Under the pieces are notes generated by a model. The model had not been told where the DNA came from. It did not search any database and saw only the letters and a program-made list of their open reading frames with translations. From contig OZ022256.1 in NCBI GenBank assembly GCA_963978905.1, positions 21,577,743 to 21,641,742 on the forward strand: a DNA stretch of 64,000 nt. The letters are read 5' to 3'. Position 1 is the stretch's first letter, and every line of letters starts with the position of its first letter. This DNA is from Trichostrongylus colubriformis (taxonomy: Eukaryota > Nematoda > Chromadorea > Rhabditida > Trichostrongylidae). Below, piece after piece: positions 55,506 through 64,000 of the stretch. A program made the position numbers and the translations under genes.

Positions 55506-58500
55506 AAGCCGGCGCAGTTTTGGTGCGATGTGACATTGGGACATATGCACCCTCTGACATATGTAGAGGTACGTCAATCTTCCTTCACGTATTACATCTC
55601 TTAACCATTGCTGGAAAGGAAGTTAGAGAAACAATAAAACAGCCTCAGCAAGTGGAGATCAAAAGCGACGGGAAACATGATATGGCTGAAGTTCGGTGTT
55701 GCTGCGCGAATCCACGTTTACACTGACTACATTTTGTGCTATTAACGCCTTTGCTGATCCAATCGATCGAATATTGAATAGAAATTTTTCCTGATCAAAT
55801 CGTCCAGATTTTGATTTGAAATCCGTCCCAATTAGATTATTCGAGCTTTCCAAATTTTCACATTTCACACATGCAGTAGGTGGCGTTCCAGGTGGTTCGA
55901 GCAGGTGTAGCGCCATGATATCGTGTCGGGGCGACACGAAAAAGGTGCGGCCTGACTAGTTTTCCAAGGATCCCAAGGATCTACTGCTCCAAGAAGGTAG
56001 GTGGACGCATCTGATTATCGCGAAATGTGCTTTTAAAACTTCTGCAATACAACGATCTTCAACAAAAAGGCACCTTTAAAGAGAATCCACCTACTCGCAA
56101 AAAACTTTTGGGCCGATGAATCAGTTTTCTGAAAGAGATCGTCGAGTCATCCGTTGGTGATCATATTTAGTTGTTAGGTAGCAGTGGTGCAGTACCGTTG
56201 TCTAACGACCTTTACGGGTGGGCACCGAGCACTCAGATCCAGCGCTCACAGTTTCAGATGCGTTGACCTGGGGGGGGGGGGTCGTACTTTTCATGATTTC
56301 CTAAGGGTATTCACCGGGTGAACCTCTTTAGTGGTAGTCGTACTATTCAAAAACTTCCCGATAATCCAGGGACGGTCATGGTGAGCACCGCCGCACAGAG
56401 GGCCACAGGCAAAGTGGCGTTGAAAAGCATGAAGCACCTCTTCCGACGTGAGCTTTGCCACAGACTATCAGGTGCTTGAACGAAGCATGCCTGATCAGCT
56501 CCGATATTTCCATGCCTCTTGTCTGTCTGTGTCTCTGAAGGATGAAAAGTGTCACAACAGTCTTTTTAGTGCAGTTCGTTCAGTTATTCTTCAAAGCCGC
56601 ACTACTTGGCATCTCTACGCTCACAACTTACATTCGATCAGCTGCCCTCTTGGAGCCTATCACATATGAGTGGGTTTTTGTAGCTCAGGATGTCCTTGGC
56701 ACAACTTCGCATGATAAACCTCCATTATCTCGACGCAGAAGTCTGGAAAACAGCACTGTAAGGTGAACAGATTGCGTTTGTATCCGTAGGCAAAACGACC
56801 ATTCCTCTGGCACCGTATTTCGCTCCGTCGAGTGCACATATGTATGCTCACAAAATTGCTTAGATTTAGGTAAACCGTCCACCCAGTACTTTGAGGGATT
56901 CTGGATAACAACTTCAAGAGTAACCATACGATAGTCCCATGGTGGCAAGCTATTTAATCGTCGGTAACTATTCGATTTCTACACAGATGGCACTTGACTG
57001 TAGTGAAATCCCCCTTTCAAATTCTTCCGATGCGTAATTGTAAATAACAAAAACGAAGTAGTTCAAAACAGTTTGATACATTCGGTTTTAACTAAAAGTA
57101 GAGCGTTGAAACATGGGTCCAGAGCACGTGCCTGCACCCAACATGGCAGAAAGTTTATATGGCCTCATAATAGCCGTAGTTGAACAGCATCGAAATGCAT
57201 GCTGAGTAAAGCCTGCGAATCGATCATATACCCTCAGAAACGCTGCTTTTTAATGGATCCCATATCTTCAGAGCTGCTAATTTTCGGCGGCAATCGACAG
57301 GTCTTGCAAGTATGATGAGTTTTGAAAAGATGCGAAGTGTATTGAGAGAATCCAAGCTCTTGATTTTACTGTCTCAACTGTCTGACTCAAGGAAATGAAT
57401 GCTTATCACCAACATTTGTTCCCGACTCCTATTGCATCGACTGCTAGCGATTTGCCCACTCAATGGACTCACCCCTCATACACTGGCAGTAGATCCATTT
57501 ACCAGCTATCCATGCTTAATCTCTCTCGTGGAGCGCTGTTCAAAGTTTCACAATACCTATCGGTTTACACTCCTGATTGCTCCTAATACCACATTAGAAA
57601 ATGGTCCACTTGCTTTCATGGTTACAGATTTAAATCGCGTTTTGATCATTCAGGTAGACGTATCATAAGACAGACGCTAGACAGACGTTATTTGAAAGGT
57701 AGAGAGTTTGGTTTGGCAGTCGATACATCGATGCAAGTGATACCATAACCCATTAGGTTGGTGCCGGAGTCTTGCAACGCATGCTACTTTTTTCAAAACT
57801 TTAGTACCTTATGGCTTTTAGTCATAATCTGGCAATATGATCATCACTACCTTTCTACCACTTAATCTCAATGACTGGGTAGCTGCTCAATACCCTCACG
57901 CTAATGACTGTGGATATGTAGTTGTCGGAACATCCTAAAACAAGCGAATAAGTGGAGTGGGATTAAACCTTGGAGCTCCGCTCCTCGTTGTTTCTCTTTG
58001 GAGCATGCTGCGTGGTCATATTGAAAGGAGCAAATAAATTTGGCCTAAAATTCAGCTACCGTCACACATAAAAACGAGTTCCTACTGCTCTGAAGACAGT
58101 GCGCCTTCTCCGCCTCATTAACAGACAGTACCCAGCCTTTATCTCCTAACATCATGTCTTGCGAATCTTTTGTCAATGAAGGACAGTATGACAAAGCTTC
58201 TCAGCTCTACACACACTGCTGCCTTGTCTGACTTGCTGAGTTGGTAAGGTACCTCAACTACCTACAATTTCTCGAAGCCATTTGATATCCTGTCGATGGT
58301 CGTATAGGCAGAGTAAGTGCTGCTTTTGCTCATAGTGTGGTGACCATCAGGTTGATTTTCAAACCTCTGAGGATATCGTCTTGTACAGAGGACGTCCAAC
58401 CTCCTGTGAATGAGTGGGCAGTGCGAGTAGCATCTCCTGACCAGTGGCGATGGAGCAGCAGGACATTGTAGAATGACAAACGGTATCAATACTGAGTTCA

Positions 58501-58600
58501 GTATAGGTAATAGACAGTGTAGCTACACGCTACTTTGTATATATATATGGTAGATAATTTTCATTGATTGAACTTTAATCATTATTAATCAATTGAGAAG
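55506..58600. other. No recognisable gene
   Basis: Many short ORFs, none with a domain. A G-run lies at 56,271-56,280. No repeat structure recognised by eye. Confidence 0.35.
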
Positions 58601-58794
58601 TTGTTAGTACTAGGATGTTCTTAACATGCTTTCAGAATATGTTTTTTCGCTTGCCAGCTGCGTTAAGGAGACGACCTTTGGAGTCACAGCTGCAGCTGGA
58701 GACTGTCTTCACTGTCTTCACGGTAGTTAAGCCTCCCAGGATGACTCACAGGGCTTCTGAGCGCTGTCTTCCGACTTCTTGCTGCTGGCTCTGA

Positions 58795-61700
58795 TCGACT
58801 CCTCGACGACCGCTTCATTCATCGCCTCAATAGTAGGTTCTCATAATTGAACCTATTTTTCCCGTATTCACTATAGTAGCCTGCTACAGATCCCAATCTC
58901 ACTTAACCGCAATAGCTTCGGCACTCAATATTATCGCTTACGAAGACTCCAACCAACAGTTCGTATCTGAATACTAGTAGATATAATAAATATTCGCTTA
59001 TATTACTGTTTTCCTTCAGGACAATAACCGACAGTTCCAATAAAACTAATCCAATAATCCGCGTGGCCAGTGCAAGCACTGTAGGGAGAGCAACTACTTA
59101 TTATATAAGGCTACTATAGCCAGGGATTTCCTATAAGGAGCCCTGAAGACACTTATTGTTAATTATGAGTCCAAATGTGGGGGGGGGGGGGTATGATTTG
59201 TTGATTTTGAGATAGTTCTTGGTATAATGTAGCAAGGAACACCTCGTATACATCTTAAAATTGATGGAGGCATGCTCCAGCTAATTTAAATAGTAATTGA
59301 AACTCGGTAAGTTTCGGAAGCAGCGAAACCACAAGAAATTCGAAAGTGCCGCAAAACTTATGCACCACCTAGTACATATAAACCAGGAGTTTGGTGTGCC
59401 TTTTATTATATTTTGTTTGTCTGTCCATCCGAAATTCGGCATAGTTTTAGGAGCAAGTGGGAAAGGTCCATTCAAGTGTGGGTTGGCTGGTGCATGGTAA
59501 AAGATGCACGGAGCCAGGGTCAAGCGTCCAGTTGAAAATTTTTGAAAAATACGACCCCCTCCCAGAAAGGGGGCCTCAATACGACCCCCCTTTTTATGTT
59601 CCACTTCTTCTGTGGTTTCTACTAAGCCAGTGCGATCCACCAGGGAATTAGGAGCCCATGGTGAAAAAACACTGGGGCCAAACCAAACTCGACTCCTCGA
59701 CGACCGCTTCATTCATCGCCTCAATAGTAGGTTCTCATAATTGAACCTATTTTTCCCGTATTCACTATAGTAGCCTGCTACAGATCCCAATCTCACTTAA
59801 CCGCAATAGCTTCGGCACTCAATATTATCGCTTACGAAGACTCCAACCAACAGTTCGTATCTGAATACTAGTAGATATAATAAATATTAGCTTATATTAC
59901 TGTTTTCCTTCAGGACAATAACCGACAGTTCCAATAAAACTAATCCAATAATCCGCGTGGCCAGTGCAAGCACTGTAGGGAGAGCAACTACTTATTATAT
60001 AAGGCTACTATAGCCAGGGATTTCCTATAAGGAGCCCTGAAGACACTTATTGTTAATTATGAGTCCAAATGTGGGGGGGGGGGGGTATGATTTGTTGATT
60101 TTGAGATAGTTCTTGGTATAATGTAGCAAGGAACACCTCGTATACATCTTAAAATTGATGGAGGCATGCTCCAGCTAATTTAAATAGTAATTGAAACTCG
60201 GTAAGTTTCGGAAGCAGCGAAACCACAAGAAATTCGAAAGTGCCGCAAAACTTATGCACCACCTAGTACATATAAACCAGGAGTTTGGTGTGCCTTTTAT
60301 TATATTTTGTTTGTCTGTCCATCCGAAATTCGGCATAGTTTTAGGAGCAAGTGGGAAAGGTCCATTCAAGTGTGGGTTGGCTGGTGCATGGTAAAAGATG
60401 CACGGAGCAAGGGTCAAGCGTCCAGTTGAAAATTTTTGAAAAATACGACCCCCTCCCAGAAAGGGGGCCTCAATACGACCCCCCTTTTTATGTTCCACTT
60501 CTTCTGTGGTTTCTACTAAGCCAGTGCGATCCACCAGGGAATTAGGAGCCCATGGTGAAAAAACACTGGGGCCAAACCAAACTCGACTCCTCGACGACCG
60601 CTTCATTCATCGCCTCAATAGTAGGTTCTCATAATTGAACCTATTTTTCCCGTATTCACTATAGTAGCCTGCTACAGATCCCAATCTCACTTAACCGCAA
60701 TAGCTTCGGCACTCAATATTATCGCTTACGAAGACTCCAACCAACAGTTCGTATCTGACTACTAGTAGATATAATAAATATTAGCTTATATTACTGTTTT
60801 CCTTCAGGACAATAACCGACAGTTCCAATAAAACTAATCCAATAATCCGCGTGGCCAGTGCAAGCACTGTAGGGAGAGCAACTACTTATTATATAAGGCT
60901 ACTATAGCCAGGGATTTCCTATAAGGAGCCCTGAAGACACTTATTGTTAATTATGAGTCCAAATGTGGGGGGGGGGGTATGATTTGTTGATTTTGAGATA
61001 GTTCTTGGTATAATGTAGCAAGGAACACCTCGTATACATCTTAAAATTGATGGAGGCATGCTCCAGCTAATTTAAATAGTAATTGAAACTCGGTAAGTTT
61101 CGGAAGCAGCGAAACCACAAGAAATTCGAAAGTGCCGCAAAACTTATGCACCACCTAGTACATATAAACCAGGAGTTTGGTGTGCCTTTTATTATATTTT
61201 GTTTGTCTGTCCATCCGAAATTCGGCATAGTTTTAGGAGCAAGTGGGAAAGGTCCATTCAAGTGTGGGTTGGCTGGTGCATGGTAAAAGATGCACGGAGC
61301 CAGGGTCAAGCGTCCAGTTGAAAATTTTTGAAAAATACGACCCCCTCCCAGAAAGGGGGCCTCAATACGACCCCCCTTTTTATGTTCCACTTCTTCTGTG
61401 GTTTCTACTAAGCCAGTGCGATCCACCAGGGAATTAGGAGCCTATGGTGAAAAAACACTGGGGCCAAACCAAACTCGACTCCTCGACGACCGCTTCATTC
61501 ATCGCCTCAATAGTAGGTTCTCATAATTGAACCTATTTTTCCCGTATTCACTATAGTAGCCTGTTACAGATCCCAATCTCACTTAACCGCAATAGCTTCG
61601 GCACTCAATATTATCACTTACGAAGACTCCAACCAACAGTTCGTATCTGAATACTAGTAGATATAATAAATATTAGCTTATATTACTGTCTGTTTTCCTT

Positions 61701-61802
61701 CAGCACAATAACCGACAGTTCCAATGAAACTAATCCAATAATCCGCGTGGCCAGTGCAAGCACTGTAGGGCGAGCAACTACTTATTATATAAGGCTACTA
61801 TA
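58795..61802. repeat. Tandem array, 3.4 units of 892-894 bases
   Basis: Units start TCGACTCCTCGACGACCGCT at 58,795, 59,689, 60,583 and 61,475. Each has a module A of about 324 bases (to CTACTATA) and a module B of about 570 bases (from GCCAGGGATTTCC, with a G-run of 10-13 bases). The fourth copy has only A, then passes into the primer binding site. Copies differ by a handful of bases, G-run length and a four-base insertion near 61,690, so the amplification is recent. The repeated 143-codon minus-strand ORF in module B is a by-product. Confidence 0.92.
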
Positions 61803-61805
61803 ATT

Positions 61806-61818
61806 TGGTGCATCGACC
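61806..61818 (+). promoter_or_regulatory. Primer binding site, tRNA-Gly type
   Basis: TGGTGCATCGACC is complementary to the 3' end of animal tRNA-Gly(GCC) (…GGCCGATGCACCA) with one mismatch. It sits just after the end of module A, where first-strand synthesis would start. Confidence 0.65.
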
Positions 61819-62038
61819 CAATACGGATCCAGGTCGGTTCAACATTTTCTTTACCGGAAAATTCAAGAGCGGTTGCTTTTGCACTTTTGTTTCTGCCCAA
61901 CTGCGTTTGTTTCTCTTTTCCCTCTCTTCGCTGATTCCTTTTCCTCGTCCGGTCCTTTGTCCGTTCTCATCGGTACTATCCACTTGAAGGACTGTTTCAT
62001 TCATAGGGATCTTTCTCTTCTCTTTTCGAGGGTTGAAG

Positions 62039-62335
62039 ATGACCACCTTAATTAGTACCAAGAAGCGTCTCTTCACCACTCATGTCAATAAACTCGAGCA
62101 TTTAGTTGATCAGCTCAAACAAGAGCATCTCGAGGATATTCCGCTTGATCCCACCATGTCGCAGGAGGTCACCTCTGCGCATATTAATGACTTGGAAGAG
62201 GGTGTCAGCGTCATCGAGCTCTCAATAGCGAAGGTAGAAAAGGCTTTGAGTGACCTGGCCTCACTATTTGACAGCCCTAATCTTTCCGGTAACCAACCTA
62301 GCGACTTCTGGAGTACGCTAACAAAAGCGAACTAG
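62039..62335 (+). CDS. BEL/Pao gag N-terminal ORF, coiled-coil
   Basis: From ATG at 62,039 (98 codons): MTTLISTKKRLFTTHVNKLE, followed by heptad-rich sequence (LVDQLKQEHLEDI, INDLEEGVSVIELSIAKVEK), typical of the helical N-terminus of nematode BEL/Pao gag proteins, which helps particle assembly. The frame stops at TAG 62,333-62,335. The next ORF is open in the -1 frame from 62,302, overlapping by 34 bases, and continues the same gag protein. This is either -1 frameshifting or a single-base lesion. A classic slippery heptamer is not seen in the overlap. Confidence 0.7.
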   Translation: MTTLISTKKRLFTTHVNKLEHLVDQLKQEHLEDIPLDPTMSQEVTSAHINDLEEGVSVIELSIAKVEKALSDLASLFDSPNLSGNQPSDFWSTLTKAN

Positions 62336-62343
62336 CGCTGACG

Positions 62344-64000
62344 ATGGCATTTGATTACCAACTGCTTCTTCAAGCACGGCTGCGAGCTCTCAGATCCTCA
62401 ACAGCCCAGCCGAAAGTTATGCCACATGAGCCCACGGCGCTTCCCTCAATAAGACCTGCCAAAGTCAAGACTCTGGAGCTACCACCTATTCGGATACCTG
62501 CTTTTGGAGGAAATATTTGGGAATGGGATAGTTTCTGGGGAATTTTCAATACCAATATCCATTCCCAAGATATCCCCGATATGGTGAAATTCAATTATCT
62601 CCTTAATGCTCTCAAAGGAGAGGCCAGAGATTCCATCAAGAAATTCCAGGTTACGGGAGATAATTACATTAAGGCCGTACAGTTTCTTCACTCCAAATAC
62701 AATAATAGGGAAACCTTGGTAAACGCATTAGTGGAAAAACTTGAGAACTGCGCTTTACGGGGGCATACAATAAAGGACCAGCGTTACCTTTTGGAACAGC
62801 TACAGGTCATCACTGCCCAATTAGAGGAAAAGGAGGAAGACGTCAATAATTCTTGGCTCGCCAAGAAGGTTTTGTGCAAATTCCCTGATCCTCTAAGGCG
62901 TAAAGTGATAGCGAAAAAGCAGGGAGCGGCCCCACCTACTCCCTTTTCAATGAACCTCCTCTTCGAATACCTTAATGAGGCAATCACTACGGAGGAATTA
63001 TTTCTCACCTTCTCAGAAGCTAAACCCAAACAACCGGAGAAGGATACGATCACCAGAGAACCGAGTCCCAAGCGATTCATAAAAGGGATTTGCATGTACT
63101 GTAGACTGAGACACCCTTCCAATAATTGCACTAAATATCCCACTCCACTGGAAAGATCGGCTTACCTGAGACAGCATAAGCTCTGTCTAATATGTGCGTC
63201 TCCCGCTCACAATAGGAGCCAATGTAGGGAGCGCATGTGCCTCAAGTGCCAGGGAGCACACCACACTTCTTGTTGCTTCAAAGCCAACAATAAGGTTACT
63301 CCTCCCACTAAATCACCCGGTACCAAGGACATTCGAAGTGGCCCAGTAGCAGCGCCAGGGAAGGTCAAGGTTCAAGACAATAATGGGAGGAAGGCAATGA
63401 AAGTCAGGTCTCATACCGTCACAGCTCCCGAAAACGAGGTGTCCACCCCGTCGGTCAATGAGTCGGCAGAAACTGCCGTTCTTCAGCAGCAAGCTACCCC
63501 TGCCCCAAAGACAAGCACACATCCATGCCTACCAGTAGGGAAAGTGCCAGTTGTCGATACCAATACAAAAGCACTCATCAGTGTGAATGTACTGCTCGAT
63601 ACCGGGGCGGAACTGTCATTCATTGCTAGTGCTTTAGCTGAACAACTACAGCTACCGGTCATAGAAGTCAAGGAAGTGCAGCTCATGACCTTCGGATCAG
63701 CAGAGGTCAGGAAATGTCGATGCAACATGGTCCGCCTGGACGTCTGGGACATAGACGGTAACCCCCATACCCTGAACCTGTTCACCCACCACATCTTGAC
63801 GCGATCGCTAGAGGCACCAATCCTCACCATGGACGACATGGAGCTTTTTCGCTCCTTGGGACTACCAACCACGGAGAATCAAAGCAAGAGGAGAATAAAG
63901 CCATCAATTCTTCTTGTTTGCGATCAGCTGTGGGAGTTCATGAGAAGTGACAAACCCTCAATAACACTGCCATCAGGAATGCATATTCTGCCAACAAGAA
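62344..64000 (+). CDS. BEL/Pao gag (DUF1759-like), zinc knuckles and aspartic protease, partial
   Basis: An uninterrupted frame of 552 codons to the window end (first ATG 62,344; open from 62,302). Domains in order: gag core with LELPPIRIPAFGGNIWEWDS (residues 44-63), FNYLLNALKGEA (83-94) and FPDPLRRKV (180-188 region); zinc-binding clusters C250-C253-H257-C262, C281-C284-H289-C294 and C299-C302-H306/307-C310/311; and a DUF1758-type retroviral-like aspartic protease with LLDTGAELSFI (active-site D419). Reverse transcriptase, RNase H and integrase should follow beyond 64,000. Gag packages RNA and protease matures the particle. No stop or frameshift in this part, so the copy may be young. Confidence 0.88.
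   Translation, partial: MAFDYQLLLQARLRALRSSTAQPKVMPHEPTALPSIRPAKVKTLELPPIRIPAFGGNIWEWDSFWGIFNTNIHSQDIPDMVKFNYLLNALKGEARDSIKKFQVTGDNYIKAVQFLHSKYNNRETLVNALVEKLENCALRGHTIKDQRYLLEQLQVITAQLEEKEEDVNNSWLAKKVLCKFPDPLRRKVIAKKQGAAPPTPFSMNLLFEYLNEAITTEELFLTFSEAKPKQPEKDTITREPSPKRFIKGICMYCRLRHPSNNCTKYPTPLERSAYLRQHKLCLICASPAHNRSQCRERMCLKCQGAHHTSCCFKANNKVTPPTKSPGTKDIRSGPVAAPGKVKVQDNNGRKAMKVRSHTVTAPENEVSTPSVNESAETAVLQQQATPAPKTSTHPCLPVGKVPVVDTNTKALISVNVLLDTGAELSFIASALAEQLQLPVIEVKEVQLMTFGSAEVRKCRCNMVRLDVWDIDGNPHTLNLFTHHILTRSLEAPILTMDDMELFRSLGLPTTENQSKRRIKPSILLVCDQLWEFMRSDKPSITLPSGMHILPTR

Larger units (their letters stand above)
58602..64000 (+). mobile_element. BEL/Pao LTR retrotransposon, 5' part, with amplified leader
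   Basis: The element runs off the window. From the right: gag and protease coding sequence (62,039-64,000), a primer binding site at 61,806, and upstream of it a sequence that should be the 5' LTR. A TGTTAG at 58,602 is a candidate LTR start. Between it and the primer binding site there is no simple LTR but three full 892-894 base tandem units and a fourth partial one. The 3' LTR lies outside the window, so the true LTR borders are not known. Confidence 0.6.

Noticed and set aside
59281..61426. Nearly identical 119-143 codon minus-strand ORFs repeated three times, and matching plus-strand ORFs
   Set aside because: They repeat because the 892-894 base unit is duplicated. No domain, and the copies are too recent for frame conservation to mean anything.

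Overview
This window looks like a repeat-rich piece of a parasitic nematode nuclear genome, most likely a strongylid such as a hookworm. The reasons are: genes split into short exons with GT-AG introns of about 70 bases to 3 kb; a family 92 (GT92/DUF23) glycosyltransferase of the nematode-expanded type; a small sperm-specific MSP-domain (SSP) protein; and RTE, CR1-like, Penelope-like, BEL/Pao, Ty3/gypsy-like and mariner-like elements. No bacterial, organellar or viral gene organisation is seen, and I recognised no rRNA or tRNA gene. The genus is an inference.

Layout. 0-9 kb holds decayed mobile DNA: a mariner foldback, an RTE LINE relic, a dispersed repeat and a mariner-like relic. 9.08-21.15 kb holds the one host gene I can largely rebuild, a plus-strand GT92 glycosyltransferase. 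I see ten exons, and at least one N-terminal exon is unresolved. Its introns carry an antisense RTE LINE (12.8-13.9 kb), an antisense Penelope-like element with a GIY-YIG domain and a hammerhead-like motif (14.6-16.0 kb), a short TIR element (17.5 kb) and a second hammerhead-like motif (19.6 kb). 22.4-24.4 kb is an antisense CR1/jockey-type LINE relic. 24.7-25.7 kb has a frameshifted 3' fragment and a lone 5'-exon-like fragment of further GT92 copies, which suggests a decayed tandem cluster.

26.2-28.6 kb is a nested structure: a TA-flanked palindromic element beside a gypsy-type integrase relic, itself invaded by a palindromic mariner derivative. 28.6-32 kb has no gene I recognise. 32.0-32.5 kb has exon-like sequence with weak Bcl-2-like resemblance. 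32.6-34.4 kb is a degenerate minisatellite of about 145 bases. 35-42.2 kb has LINE remains, including a CR1-like LINE (40.9-42.2 kb) whose RT C-terminal half is still open.

An SSP/MSP-like gene is seen as a first exon at 43.8 kb and two last exons at 49.86-50.13 kb; the middle exon was not found. Between them are two inverted minisatellite arrays. 50.7-55.5 kb has three inverted-repeat elements. 58.6-64 kb is the 5' part of a BEL/Pao retrotransposon. Its leader is a tandem array of 892-894 base units followed by a tRNA-Gly-like primer binding site, a coiled-coil gag ORF and a 552-codon gag/protease ORF that runs off the window.

The recurring theme is inverted duplication. Three near-perfect hairpins with tiny loops (two at the 5' truncation points of LINEs), two mariner derivatives built from two copies of the same element end, a Penelope-like element with inverted flanks, and several larger foldbacks all lie within 64 kb.
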